From NCBI GenBank assembly GCA_039192515.1, contig JBCCXA010000005.1, forward strand, positions 57,973-121,972: a stretch of DNA of 64,000 bases, written 5' to 3'. Position 1 is the first letter of the stretch, and each line of letters begins with the position of its first letter. A program made the translations under genes and the position numbers. Positions 1 to 12,100 of this stretch are shown here, in pieces. The notes under the pieces were generated by a model. It was not told the DNA's origin, did no database searches, and saw only the letters and a program-made list of their open reading frames with translations. Origin of the DNA: Verrucomicrobiota bacterium. Its GTDB lineage: Bacteria > Verrucomicrobiota > Verrucomicrobiia > Methylacidiphilales > JBCCWR01.

Positions 1-1360
<1,360 letters not shown>

Positions 1361-1363
1361 TGA

Positions 1364-1918
1364 CTAATTTACCTTCTGTATCCACTGTGCAGCCTCTAGC
1401 AGTGTCTTGGCCGCATAGTCGGCATTTTCTAATGCCTCATCTTTTTCATCTTTGTAACTACCGGTTAGAACTAGAATGCTTGAACAACCGGCATTTTTCC
1501 CGCACATGACATCTGCAACGCGATCTCCAATGAAGTAAGATCGAGAAAGATCAAGCTGGTAGGCATCTCGCGCTTGGTTCACATAGGCTGGTAAGGGTTT
1601 GCGGTAAGAAAGCTCCTTGTTAGTTCCGGTCTCAGGACATGCATAGGCATTATATATTTTTGTAAAAGGGCTAGTGACATCTTTTTCTTTAAGCTGTCGA
1701 AGCATCTCCTGATTAACGAGCTTTACTTGCTCCCTTGTAATGTAGCCTCGCCCTACCCCTGATTGGTTAGAAAGAATAAACAATGCATAACCTAGTTCCT
1801 TCATAAGCTTTAGAGCTTCTGGTGCGGTAGGCATTAATTCAACTTTGGAGGGATCTCCATTATAAGGCACATTTTTAATAATGGTGTCATCACGGTCTAG
1901 AAAGATGGCGGATTTCAT
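1364..1918 (-). CDS. gmhB: D-glycero-beta-D-manno-heptose 1,7-bisphosphate 7-phosphatase
   Basis: HAD-superfamily histidinol-phosphatase-like enzyme of 184 aa. It removes the 7-phosphate in ADP-heptose synthesis for the LPS core. The catalytic motif FLDRDDTI puts the nucleophile at Asp8 and the acid/base at Asp10. Later motifs are ILSNQSGVGRG (about 48-58) and the FIGDRVADVMCGKNAG segment (about 129-144). The Cys/His zinc loop of E. coli GmhB appears degenerate here: one CPETGT cysteine remains in the region (about 94). The neighbours hldA and kdsB support the heptose/LPS role; without them, a histidinol phosphatase would be the alternative. Confidence 0.9.
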   Translation of the reverse strand: MKSAIFLDRDDTIIKNVPYNGDPSKVELMPTAPEALKLMKELGYALFILSNQSGVGRGYITREQVKLVNQEMLRQLKEKDVTSPFTKIYNAYACPETGTNKELSYRKPLPAYVNQARDAYQLDLSRSYFIGDRVADVMCGKNAGCSSILVLTGSYKDEKDEALENADYAAKTLLEAAQWIQKVN

Positions 1919-1932
1919 CTATGAAACAAGGC

Positions 1933-2943
1933 TTACTTGGTAAGAACTTCTTTATTCTGCAAAGAAATATGATTCATGAGTTCCTCAGGTTTTAGGGTTG
2001 CTGTTCCAAGTTTTGCAACTACCACACCGGCAGCATAGTTGGCAATTTCTGCTGCTTCTTCTAATTTAAGGCCAGCTGCTAATCCAGCGGTTAAAAAAGC
2101 GATAGCAGTATCACCTGCTCCCGATACGTCAAAGACTTCTCTTGCCCTGGTGGGTGTGTAGTAAGTCTTTCCGCTTTTGTCAAAAAACACCATGCCCTGT
2201 TCCCCAAGCGTGACGAGAAGTTGTTGTATCTCCCATTTCCTCAGAAGGATTTTCCCAACTTTATGTAGGCTTTCTAAGTTTTCATCCAGGGGCATACCTG
2301 CTGCAGAGTAGGCTTCTAGTCTATTAGGTTTAACGAGTGTTGCACCTGTCCACTGTAGTGGGTTATTTGGGTTAGGATCGGCAGTAAGGATTTTCTTGTG
2401 ATCGCGGGAGAGGGAAATGATGCTCTCTACAAGACTTTGAGTCAAAAGACCCTTCCCATAGTCTTCGACAATAATTGCATCATACTTATCAATCTGTCTT
2501 TCGATGGTAGACAAGAAAGCTTTTTCTTTTTTTGCAGATAGACTCAACCTTTCTTCTCGATCAACTCGAACTACTTGTTGCTGACGCGCGACGACTCTTG
2601 TTTTGACGATAGTTGGGAAACGACTCTCTGCCTGTAGCATACAACCCTTAATTTTGCACGAATGCAAAATCTTTTGCAGTTCACGTCCTCCAGAATCACG
2701 GCCGATAATACCGGCAATATCTGTTGAAATCCTAAAATCAGCAAGGTTTCTAGCAACATTGGCCGCACCCCCAGGATATGATGAGTCATGGGTAACATGG
2801 ACAACTGGCACTGGAGCTTCAGGGGAAATTCGAGAAACTTTTCCCCAGACAAAGCGATCGAGCATAACATCCCCAATAACAAGTATGTGAACCTTCTGCA
2901 TGCGCTTGATGATCTTTTTTAGGCGTTGTTGAGAAAATATCAT
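1933..2943 (-). CDS. hldA: D-glycero-beta-D-manno-heptose-7-phosphate kinase (HldE kinase domain only)
   Basis: PfkB-family sugar kinase that phosphorylates heptose 7-phosphate at C1 in ADP-heptose synthesis. It shows the N-terminal GGAANVARNLA substrate motif and the C-terminal SGAGDTAIAFLTAGLAAG signature with the catalytic Asp. The protein stops after the kinase domain (337 aa), so the cytidylyl/adenylyltransferase half found in fused HldE is absent and must be encoded elsewhere. A TTG nine bases upstream extends the frame by three residues; I prefer the ATG at 2943. It is the first gene of the operon hldA-gmhB-kdsB-pyrG and is divergent from folC across 57 bp. Confidence 0.92.
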   Translation of the reverse strand: MIFSQQRLKKIIKRMQKVHILVIGDVMLDRFVWGKVSRISPEAPVPVVHVTHDSSYPGGAANVARNLADFRISTDIAGIIGRDSGGRELQKILHSCKIKGCMLQAESRFPTIVKTRVVARQQQVVRVDREERLSLSAKKEKAFLSTIERQIDKYDAIIVEDYGKGLLTQSLVESIISLSRDHKKILTADPNPNNPLQWTGATLVKPNRLEAYSAAGMPLDENLESLHKVGKILLRKWEIQQLLVTLGEQGMVFFDKSGKTYYTPTRAREVFDVSGAGDTAIAFLTAGLAAGLKLEEAAEIANYAAGVVVAKLGTATLKPEELMNHISLQNKEVLTK

Positions 2944-3000
2944 TGCAGACAAGACGATAAGGAGTTGCTGAAAAGCTGCAAACCGTAAATATAGATTCTA

Positions 3001-4284
3001 GTGATTTATGATGAAGCCATCAAGTGGCTGCTCCATTTGCGCAGCCAAGGAATGAAATTTGGGTTGGAGAATATTACCTCTCTATGTAATAGACTAGGCA
3101 ATCCTCAAAATAATTTAAGGATTATTCACTTTGCTGGAACTAATGGCAAAGGATCTGTAATCCAACTCGTTGCCTCTGTCCTAAAGGAAGCGAGTTTGAA
3201 AGTAGGGGTTTATACTTCGCCCCATTTAATTTCTTTCCGCGAAAGAATTGCCATCGAAGGTATGATGATTTCTAAAGAAGAAATTGTCGCATGGGTTAAT
3301 AAGCTCAGATCCCTCGATCTACAGATGACATTTTTTGAAGCAACTACTGCTATAGCTCTAGGACATTTTAATAAACATAGTGTTGACTGGGTTCTGCTCG
3401 AAACTGGCATGGGCGGAAGGTTGGATGCCACCAATATTGTTCAACCTGAACTCAGTGTCATTACAAGCATTGGTTTGGATCATATGAGATTTCTTGGCTC
3501 TACACTGGAAGAAATAGCCACCGAGAAAGCAGGGATCATCAAGAATGATGTCCCTGTTGTTATTGGAGATTTACCTAAAGAGGCCAGAAAAGCAGTAGAG
3601 AGAAAAGCTAGATCTACGGGCAGTGAAATAATCTATCACAACCAAAGAACGCTAAAACTACAGTTTCAATCACATCAGTTAGAGGGTATTGCCTTTACTT
3701 GGAATGATTCTGCATACTTTACTCGCTTAACTGGAAGTTATCAGCAAGAAAATATCCGCACGTCATGTGCTGTCTTAGATTGGTTATCAAAAAAAAAGAA
3801 TGTTTCACTAGAATCGAGCACTGTCGCGAAGGGCCTCATGCAAGTTATGTGGCCAGGGCGCTTTCAGGTTCTATCTTACGAGCCAATTCGAGTTCTTGAC
3901 GGTGCTCACAATCGTCCTGCGCTCATATCTACGTTTGGAACGTGGATGAAATTAGTTGGCAAGAAACCTGAAATTATTTTATTCTCATGCCAGGGCTTAA
4001 GCAAGTGGAATGAGCTCAAGGAAGTCTTAGACAAGAAAGACTTCGAGTTGTGGCTAGTGCCTTTAAAGTCACCCGCTGCGATAGAGCCTGGTGAAATCAA
4101 CGCATCATTAACTAGAGCAGAGTCCAAAGTTTTTACATCTATTAAGGAAGGTTGGGAAGCGGCCAAGGCATCCCAAAGAACCATCCTAGTCATAGGGTCT
4201 TTATATCTTGTAGGCGAAGTGATTTCTATAGACAAAAAAGCAGACCAAAAAGAGATAGCACTTAATTGGTGGTTCTCTAAATAA
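3001..4284 (+). CDS. folC: Bifunctional dihydrofolate/folylpolyglutamate synthase
   Basis: Mur-ligase-fold enzyme that adds glutamate to dihydropteroate or folates in the cytoplasm. The 427 aa protein has the ATP-binding loop GTNGKGS at residues 46-52, the signature ETGMGGRLDATN (about 138-149), and the folate/Mg-binding stretch SIGLDHMRFLG (about 158-168). The C-terminal Mur ligase part includes VLDGAHN near residue 300. The start is a GTG; no in-frame ATG gives a better N-terminus, and the family usually begins about 40 residues before the P-loop, as here. It is divergent from the LPS operon and convergent with the flavoreductase gene. Confidence 0.94.
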   Translation: MIYDEAIKWLLHLRSQGMKFGLENITSLCNRLGNPQNNLRIIHFAGTNGKGSVIQLVASVLKEASLKVGVYTSPHLISFRERIAIEGMMISKEEIVAWVNKLRSLDLQMTFFEATTAIALGHFNKHSVDWVLLETGMGGRLDATNIVQPELSVITSIGLDHMRFLGSTLEEIATEKAGIIKNDVPVVIGDLPKEARKAVERKARSTGSEIIYHNQRTLKLQFQSHQLEGIAFTWNDSAYFTRLTGSYQQENIRTSCAVLDWLSKKKNVSLESSTVAKGLMQVMWPGRFQVLSYEPIRVLDGAHNRPALISTFGTWMKLVGKKPEIILFSCQGLSKWNELKEVLDKKDFELWLVPLKSPAAIEPGEINASLTRAESKVFTSIKEGWEAAKASQRTILVIGSLYLVGEVISIDKKADQKEIALNWWFSK

Positions 4285-4367
4285 AGCCGCATTATGTCAC
4301 AGAAGTTGAACAAGCAATCGTTGCTCCCATGAAAGCGCCCCAGCAGCAATAAGTATAGAAATAGCCT

Positions 4368-6143
4368 TTAGTAGACATCGCGCTGATAGCGTTTGGACTT
4401 TTGCAAGTCCTTCACATATGAGATAGCGTCTTCGAAGGGCTTTTCTCCAACTTTTGAAACAATGTTAATAAGCATGTCATGCACATCACCTGCCATACGC
4501 TGAGCATCACCACATACATAGAAATGGGCGCCATTCTCTAACCAATCATAGATTTCCTTAGCCTGTTGCTCCATGCGGTTTTGTACATAAACCTTGTGCT
4601 TCTGGTCTCTGGAAAATGCCAGATCCAACTTTGTAAGATATCCGTCTTTTAAGTAATCCTGCCATTCAAGCTGGTATAAGAAATCATAACTATAATGTTG
4701 ATCACCAAAAAACAACCAACTTTTGCCCTTAGCCCCAACCGTAGCTCGCTCTTCTACAAAAGCTCGAAATGGAGCTACCCCAGTGCCTGGCCCTACCATA
4801 ATAATTGGTGTATTATAATCCTCAGGTAATTTAAAATTTTTATTACGATTAACAAATGAGGGCACCGTATCTCCTACATCAATACGATCTGCTACATATG
4901 TGGAGGCCACACCTCTCCTTTTCCTTCCGTGACTTTCATACCTCACAACGGCAATAGTGAGATGAACTTCATCAGGATGCGCTTTCAAGCTTGAGGCTAT
5001 CGAATACAACCTCGGCGGAATTTTCCTCATTAATCCGAGAAACTGCTGCGGTTCTAATCCTTTTACAGGAAAATCCGATAACATATCAACAGGCTGACGG
5101 CCCCAGAGATAATCCTTAACTGCGCTAGCTTCATCCTTGAGAAACTCTCCTAATTTCGCAGACTCGACTAAATCCTGGTATTTCTGAAGAACACTTTTGT
5201 TGAGCGTTGTAATATCAAAATCATTCGTCAAAGCATCGCTCAAAGCCTTTTTCTCACCACTCTTTAATGTCACCTCTGAAGAGGGATCAAAACCTCCTGC
5301 TTTCAAAACTGCCTCTACATCCTCTGAAGCATTTTTAGGCGTATAGGCAAAAACATCTCCAGGCTCATAGGTATAGCCTGAACCGTCCAATGAAAATTCC
5401 AAATGAAATGTCTCTTTTGAGGAGCCTCTACCGTTGAGCAATATGCGCTCGTTTAACACTGCCGGGAAAGGATTCTTTTTACTATAAGCCTCTTGGGGCT
5501 CCGCTACGACACTCGAAGGGCTAGCAACAACTGTTACAGAATCTTCCTGCTTATCTAGCTCTTCCACTACTTTTTTCAACCAGTCTTGAAAGGGTTCCTC
5601 AAAATCAACATCACAATCTTGACGAGGAACTAATCGACGCCCACCCAATTTCTCTAATTGTTGATCAAAATCTTTGCCTGTTTGACAAAATTTCTCGTAA
5701 CTCACATCGCCGAGAGCACATACTGCAAAGTCACCAGAGAACGATGCCGCATCTTTTTTCATGACTTCTGCATGAAAATCAACTGCGGTCTCGGGCGGAT
5801 CCCCGTCTCCCCATGTACTTGTAATAAGAAGCAGTGTATCTACTTTTGCTATCTGACTCCATTTGACATCTGCCATGCTCATGACAGATGTTTTCATGCC
5901 TCTAGCTTTGACTGCTTTTTTAGCCTCATCGGCCAGTCCTTCAGAATTTCCAGACTCACTGCCGTAAAGAATAGTGACTTCTTGGGGTTTGTTAGGAGCA
6001 ATATCCGTATTAGTAACTTGAGCATCCAAAGCGCTTAGATAGCCGGCTATCCATGCTCTTTCGATTGGCGTTGAATTAGCGAGCAATAGCTCTAGCGCCT
6101 TTTTCTTATCTTGAGATATAGGGGCGTGGTTAGGAATTTGCAT
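4368..6143 (-). CDS. cysJ: Sulfite reductase-type diflavin reductase (NADPH flavoprotein alpha subunit)
   Basis: Diflavin reductase of 591 aa, the electron-transfer subunit that passes NADPH electrons through FAD and FMN to a partner such as the sulfite reductase haemoprotein. Domains in order: flavodoxin-like FMN domain (about 55-195, TILYGSESGNSEGLADE); a linker; the FAD domain with RLYSIASS (about 380); and the NADPH domain with GPGTGVAPFRAFVEER (about 453-468). The C-terminus RYQRDVY matches CysJ. No cysI or other sulfur gene is adjacent, so the physiological acceptor is inferred from family resemblance only; another diflavin reductase role cannot be excluded. Starts at ATG 6143 and ends convergent with folC. 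Confidence 0.85.
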   Translation of the reverse strand: MQIPNHAPISQDKKKALELLLANSTPIERAWIAGYLSALDAQVTNTDIAPNKPQEVTILYGSESGNSEGLADEAKKAVKARGMKTSVMSMADVKWSQIAKVDTLLLITSTWGDGDPPETAVDFHAEVMKKDAASFSGDFAVCALGDVSYEKFCQTGKDFDQQLEKLGGRRLVPRQDCDVDFEEPFQDWLKKVVEELDKQEDSVTVVASPSSVVAEPQEAYSKKNPFPAVLNERILLNGRGSSKETFHLEFSLDGSGYTYEPGDVFAYTPKNASEDVEAVLKAGGFDPSSEVTLKSGEKKALSDALTNDFDITTLNKSVLQKYQDLVESAKLGEFLKDEASAVKDYLWGRQPVDMLSDFPVKGLEPQQFLGLMRKIPPRLYSIASSLKAHPDEVHLTIAVVRYESHGRKRRGVASTYVADRIDVGDTVPSFVNRNKNFKLPEDYNTPIIMVGPGTGVAPFRAFVEERATVGAKGKSWLFFGDQHYSYDFLYQLEWQDYLKDGYLTKLDLAFSRDQKHKVYVQNRMEQQAKEIYDWLENGAHFYVCGDAQRMAGDVHDMLINIVSKVGEKPFEDAISYVKDLQKSKRYQRDVY

Positions 6144-6211
6144 CTTCTGAGATCTCTTATTATATAAATATTAAGCGATGGAATATAGGAGAGAATCCCC
6201 TGTGACGCAAC

Positions 6212-9151
6212 TTACTTGTGCTTGTCTCCAATCAAATTGAGTACTTGCGGCAAAATAAGCACACTTGCTATGAAGCAGTACCCAATGCCGATCATCATGA
6301 GCAACCCTAAACTAACTAGGCCTACATACTCACCGGTTATCATACAACCAAAACCAGTCATAGTCGTTAACGCAGATAGAAGAATGGCCTTACCTGTGCT
6401 AGCACTAAATAATTTAACCTTACCCTCCTCATTGTAACGATCTACCACATAAACCCCATAGGCCACCCCAATCCCTATAACTAATGGTAATGTAATAATA
6501 TTCGCTGGGTTAAATTGAATACCAAATAGCCCCATGGTTCCTACTGTCCAGAGAATGCCTACACCTAGCGGTAGCAAGGTAATCAAAACTTGTTGGGTAT
6601 TCCTAAAATGAATCGCTATCATAATAATAATGGCAACCATAGCCCAGCATGCTGCCTGCACGTAACTATCTTTGAGTGTTGTAATATAGATGTTATTTTG
6701 CACAGGTGTGCCCGTAGCATCAGGATCTACCTCTTTTAAATCTGCTACGAAAGCCACATTTGCTTCACGCTCCCAAACATCTTCTTTAGCTATCACTTCA
6801 AGCAGGACACGTCCATTCTTAGAAATATATCTCTCTCTGAGTTCTTCAGGCAAATCACTTGTGTCAAGTTCATCCAATTTAAAATCATCCACAGTTATCA
6901 AATCAGAACTCACAGGATTCTCCAGATCCATATTTTTAAGGAAAGTAAATTCATTTTTCATCCGGTTGAACAAGTTGATTTGATATTTAGATAAACGCCT
7001 GGATGCTTCCTCCTGGTCTAACGATTCCAGCACAGCCAATGAACGCTCTAGTGAGGGAATCAATTCTTCAAAGATACTGACTGCCTGTTTTGCACGCCCG
7101 CTCAGTAACTTTGCCTTACCTGCTTCACGGCGACCCTCTTTCGAGTATTCTAATAATGTCTTTAAATTATTTTTAGCTTTTTCAATATCCAGCTTAGAGC
7201 TGACATCAGCCTTAAACTCAAAGCTGTCTAACTCTTTCTTGAGTTCTGCTAGAATTTCTAGCTTCTTATCTTGATCTTTTGGCAGAAAAGTTTCTACCAT
7301 CGCCTCCATTTCATCGGGTATCCTTGTCTTAAGCTCATTGAGCATTCCAATGGGACTATAAACGCTCTTAACTGTATCGTAGGACATGAGTTGAGCAATT
7401 TTTTGAAGTTCATCACTTTGATCTTCTGCAATGACAATACCTGGAATAAAGGAGTCTGCATCGGACTGCAGCAAACGATGTACCACACTAACTGCTGGCA
7501 TTTCCGGGTTCTGGAGATTGAGCAAATTATAGTCAAATTTCACCTTGGGAAGCTGGCTGGCTGCCAGCAAACTAATAACCCCAGCAAAGCCCAACATCCA
7601 TTTAGGATTCTTCACCAGAAAAGCATCTACCTTCTTACCTTTTTCACCTAGGGTCTGGAATCCAGACGGTTTTTCACTCTCTCGACAACCGTCCCGCAAA
7701 ACCAATAAAGCGGGTAAAAGCACCAAACTAGCCAACAGGCACCATAGAATGCCAACACCTGCAATCACACCTAACTCACCCAGCCCTTTGAATTCATTGA
7801 AGCACATAGTTAAGAAAGCAGCAGTAGTTATGAGCCCCCCAACCAACACCGCAGATCCTGTGCATTTGATAGCTGCTATCACTGACTCCGTAACAATGTT
7901 ACCCCGCAAACGCTCTTCTTCATAGCGGCCTAATATCTGTATTCCAAAATCAATCCCTAGCCCCATCAACATTAAGATAAATGCCTGCGAAATAATATTG
8001 AGATGCCCCACTGAAATAACTGCAAAACCAAGTGACCAAACCAACCCAAAAACTAAGGCTAATAAAGCAAGCAAAGGTCTTACAACTTCATGATAAGCAG
8101 CTATAAAAAAAAGAGCTATTAGGACAAATGCCAAAGAAGCGGCAATGATCATATCTTTCTCACTTTGCTTAAGTTCATCATCAAGCATTACTGGCTCGCC
8201 TGTGAGACCTAACTGCACCCCAGTAAAAGCTTCTGCCACTTCCTTCATATCTGCCCTCAAATCGCTAATCACTTCATCATAGGGATCAAACGCCTTGGAA
8301 TTGCCCTCACCTGGAGTGAGCATCATAAGAAGCAATTTACCTTGCTCGAAACTAAGGTATTCCGTTGTGTCCATTTGAGCCAGCTCAGCTTCTATTTGCA
8401 AACTCCCCTGCTCATCCAACTCATTTAAGAACGCTTCTTTACTTAATGTTCCTTGGAGAGCAACATCCAAGTCATCAGAATCTATTGGGGAAGAGAGATC
8501 CGTCTCGAGCTTACTTAATTTATCAACCATCTGTTCAACAAAGGCGCCTAACTCATCCAAAGTTCCTTTAGCTCCTCGGTTCTGAGCAACCTTATCAAAT
8601 TTCCTTAGAGCATTATCTAATAGAGAGTTGAAGTTAACTGCCGGCTGATTACCCTGGTTGCTAGCACTTAAGATATCTTTATAAGACTTAATAAGGGCTA
8701 AATGGCCATTTAAATCTTCTTCAGATTCGTAGAGTAATCCATGAGGCCTAAGCTTCTTGACCAAGTCTGATTGCTTGACCAACTTTTGCATCAAAGGACT
8801 GAAATCAATTTTATAAAAAGCATCCTCTATACCACTGCCTTCTTCCAAAAAGCGGTTTGCTAATTCATCTGCAACTTGTTTGTTAACCTCTACATTGGGC
8901 GACTCTATCACCACAACCATAGGATCCTTCGTTTCAAATTCTTCTAAATATGAAAGAAAGTTTTTCAAATCAGGGGAATCCTGATCAATAAGGTCATTGG
9001 TATTATTAAGAACACCAAGTTTAGTACAGGCTAGCAAAGCAGCTAAAATAAACAAGACCACTGCTGCTATAATAATTGAGCGAGGCCGTTTACATACTTG
9101 TCTTGCAAGTCTCTCTAACCAATGACTAAAAAGTTGCTCCAATTGCTGCAT
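6212..9151 (-). CDS. RND/MMPL-family membrane transporter, HpnN-like
   Basis: Inner-membrane RND-superfamily protein of about 979 aa. It has one N-terminal membrane helix (IIIAAVVLFILAALLACTKL), a large periplasmic loop rich in coiled coil, a five-helix membrane block with GIDFGIQILGRYEEER, a second periplasmic loop, and a second block with VIGIGVAYGVYVVDRYNEE. This twofold layout and these loop motifs fit MMPL/HpnN proteins, which move hopanoids or other lipids to the outer membrane. No hopanoid genes are nearby, so the substrate is inferred. I chose the ATG at 9151 because the 25-codon upstream extension runs back past the stop of the preceding addA. It follows addA by 29 bp on the same strand. 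Confidence 0.8.
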   Translation of the reverse strand: MQQLEQLFSHWLERLARQVCKRPRSIIIAAVVLFILAALLACTKLGVLNNTNDLIDQDSPDLKNFLSYLEEFETKDPMVVVIESPNVEVNKQVADELANRFLEEGSGIEDAFYKIDFSPLMQKLVKQSDLVKKLRPHGLLYESEEDLNGHLALIKSYKDILSASNQGNQPAVNFNSLLDNALRKFDKVAQNRGAKGTLDELGAFVEQMVDKLSKLETDLSSPIDSDDLDVALQGTLSKEAFLNELDEQGSLQIEAELAQMDTTEYLSFEQGKLLLMMLTPGEGNSKAFDPYDEVISDLRADMKEVAEAFTGVQLGLTGEPVMLDDELKQSEKDMIIAASLAFVLIALFFIAAYHEVVRPLLALLALVFGLVWSLGFAVISVGHLNIISQAFILMLMGLGIDFGIQILGRYEEERLRGNIVTESVIAAIKCTGSAVLVGGLITTAAFLTMCFNEFKGLGELGVIAGVGILWCLLASLVLLPALLVLRDGCRESEKPSGFQTLGEKGKKVDAFLVKNPKWMLGFAGVISLLAASQLPKVKFDYNLLNLQNPEMPAVSVVHRLLQSDADSFIPGIVIAEDQSDELQKIAQLMSYDTVKSVYSPIGMLNELKTRIPDEMEAMVETFLPKDQDKKLEILAELKKELDSFEFKADVSSKLDIEKAKNNLKTLLEYSKEGRREAGKAKLLSGRAKQAVSIFEELIPSLERSLAVLESLDQEEASRRLSKYQINLFNRMKNEFTFLKNMDLENPVSSDLITVDDFKLDELDTSDLPEELRERYISKNGRVLLEVIAKEDVWEREANVAFVADLKEVDPDATGTPVQNNIYITTLKDSYVQAACWAMVAIIIMIAIHFRNTQQVLITLLPLGVGILWTVGTMGLFGIQFNPANIITLPLVIGIGVAYGVYVVDRYNEEGKVKLFSASTGKAILLSALTTMTGFGCMITGEYVGLVSLGLLMMIGIGYCFIASVLILPQVLNLIGDKHK

Positions 9152-9180
9152 GAGAAAGAAAAAGTCTAGATACTGCTTTT

Positions 9181-12100
9181 TTATGAGACAACCTGATTTA
9201 CGCTTTGAGCATTTATTTTCAACCACTCCCCAAACACAGTAGAATAGAGATAACCCCTAGCAGGAACTTTCGTGAGATTCTCTAGAGCCTGAACATAAGC
9301 AGCAACTTGACCTCCATAGAGTTCGACGAGACTCACCACATCCTTGACTCGATCTGTTTTCCAATCAACTACTATCCACTGCTTTTGTTTTAGATTATAG
9401 GCGGCTAAATCAATCACGCCATCTACACACCTCTGTTCATTATCAATTACAACCAAATCCCAAAAAGGCAGCTCGTGATGAATCACCCACTCTTGTGAGG
9501 ACAAAATCTCTGCTATCTCAGATTTCCTTAATAAATCAAACTCATACTCAGCACGCTTGACCATACCCGTCTGAGTCTTCATTTGATCAAAGAGTAAAAG
9601 CCACGAAGCTTGATCTTCCTTCCACTGTATCCTCTCAACAAACTGGTGCCACCACGTACCGTACTGAATACCCGGATTGTCTTCAGCGGGAATTGGCCAC
9701 TCCACTTCGTAATCATCAAAATGTTTTTCCACTTTAGGATTATCTGAATGAGTTAATTCATGAGGCAGCATTCTTTTACAAATGGACCAAGAAATTTTCC
9801 TTGCCTGATCAACTTGCTTCTCCCATCCCACTTCCTCCACCTTACCATGAGGATTTTGCAATTCCTGCAATTCTAACGACTTGTCCTCTACAAGTTCTTT
9901 ACTCAATTTTTCCCAGACCTCTAATTGATCTAATTGCATCACTCGGTGAAAAGAGTTCTGCCCCCTCTTCCTTGTTTGTTCAAACAATGCCTCATCATCA
10001 ATCAATAAAAGCGTATGTTTAGCCCGAGTCATGGTTACGTAGGCAATCCTAGATAACTCCTGAGTTCTTGCATTTAGAAGAGCTGCTTTGAAATCATTAC
10101 GCATCTGATTGGGATGTAGAACTAACTCACTCATTCCATCAGCCGGATTTCTCATCACTCTCGGGTAGGCTTCAGATTTCACCTCAATATTCGCACTTAT
10201 GAAAGGAACAACCACAGCGTCCCACTGCAACCCTTTAGCTTTCTGGGAAGTAATCAACTGGATTGCGTCATCTCTTATCCTAGGCTCCTCCTTGACTTCC
10301 ATTCTAAAGCCTGACTCTAATTCCTCCACCCATTGACCTAAATAAACACCCCTTTCCTCTGCAGCATCTGCCTGCATAAGGAGAACATTTAGCTCACCTT
10401 CAATATCCACACCTTCAAAAACAAGCTCTTGCTCTTCTAGGATTTTCTCGACAGCAGCAGCAGCATTTAACCTGCCTAAAAGATCTATTTGGTCTACGGC
10501 AAACCGCACTGCCTCGCCTAAAGGCAGATTGGTGCTAGATTCTTTCAAATTTTTTAGATTCTTTAATGCATCAGCAACCTTGCTTGCTTTACCCTTAATC
10601 TTAACTTGCTTCACTGTATAATTAAACTCTCCCCGCTGGCTTTTGAATTCGTACAAAACCTGGTCCGACAATCCAAAAAGCTCACGTAACACACCAACCA
10701 CCTCATACGTGCGCCAAGGATAAACCAAACTCACAAAAAGCCCCAAAAACCAAGCCATTACAGGACTATCTCCTCGAACGCGACTGGCGGAATGCAAGTC
10801 CACTTTCAATCCCTCGGCCTGTAGCGCTTGGGCAACAGGTTCAAGCCAAGCTCTTCTCGGACATAAAATAGCTACCTGACTCCATGAACTCGCCTGTAAT
10901 TTTTCTAGCCCTGATACAACCAATTGCTTTGCCAGCCATTGAGCTTCTAGAAATCTGCACCGCTCTTGATTCAATTTCTGGGCTTGAATTTGATCCATCG
11001 GGAAAGCCCATCTAACCACTTGCCCCGGGAACGGATCAGGTCTTTCTCTAAGTGGAACAAAGGCAGCTTGCCCTAAATCACCATTTAAGAGAGATGGAAA
11101 ACAAGCGTTCACAAACTTCACAACCTTCTCATCACAGCGGAATGTCACTTCAAATGTCACCGACTCACCTGCCCGGCACACTAACTTATGAGCGCGCTTA
11201 TAAATTTCTAGGTTAGCTCTACTGCTATAAATTGATTGCTGAGGGTCTCCTACCATGACAAAACTACCTTGGCGAAACTGCCCTTGTTCATCCCTAGCAA
11301 GCTCAAGTAACAGATCAAACTGTTGCGGATCTGTATCCTGAGCCTCATCTAGGATTACTCGACACTCCATTTCACGAACTTTTGCTCTTACAAAAGGCTT
11401 CCTCAACAGCCGTTTAGCTAGAGCTATCTGGTCTTCATATTTTAAAGCCCCTTTTCGCACTCGGAATTGTTGATACTGCTCCGAAAGCTGCCACACAACC
11501 GGCAGCAAAATTAGTCCGGCCTGCTTTGACAGTCCCCCAAAAGCGTCATTCCACTCCTCTAGCAATTTCTTGCTGGTACCGTATGGAGCAGGAAGCCCTA
11601 CATAACCATCATGCTGCTTCCATTTAACATACCAGCTTTTGGCCAGTGCCTTGCTTTTTATGACATTCTTTGCGCCAGGACCATTCTCAACTAGTGCTTC
11701 CAAACCTCGAAGCCCATCAAAGTTCAACGCTTCTGGCGGATTGCTATCTCCAACCTGCACATACCTAGCTAGAGGCAATATCTCGTCCAGACCAACTAAT
11801 CGCAAAGCATTGGATACATCTTGTCCATTTAAGACAGCCTCGCAAGAAAGTCCCTTCTGTAAAAATTCGTGCCAAAGTTTTTCATCATTTTGCACCACCT
11901 CAAAAGTGGCAGGCAACCCAACTTGAAAGCCAAACTGCTTAAGCAGCTTAACACAGAAGCCATGAATCGTCCCAAAAAACGCTTGGTTAAAACACCTCAT
12001 CGTCCTAGAAGACAGCCTTGTGCTAATAATAGCTTCACGGGCCCGCTGCTGAATCTCCAAAGCTGCTTTATTCGTGTAGGTCACTACTACCAAAGATGAA

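Noticed and set aside
3906..4349. Long open frame antisense to folC
   Set aside because: It is the shadow of a well supported folC and has no start site or domain of its own; the same applies to the antisense frames inside the RND, addA and nuoG genes.
9152..9226. 25-codon N-terminal extension of the RND protein
   Set aside because: It starts inside the addA coding end, is Lys/Cys-rich and poorly suited before the family N-terminus; the ATG at 9151 is better.
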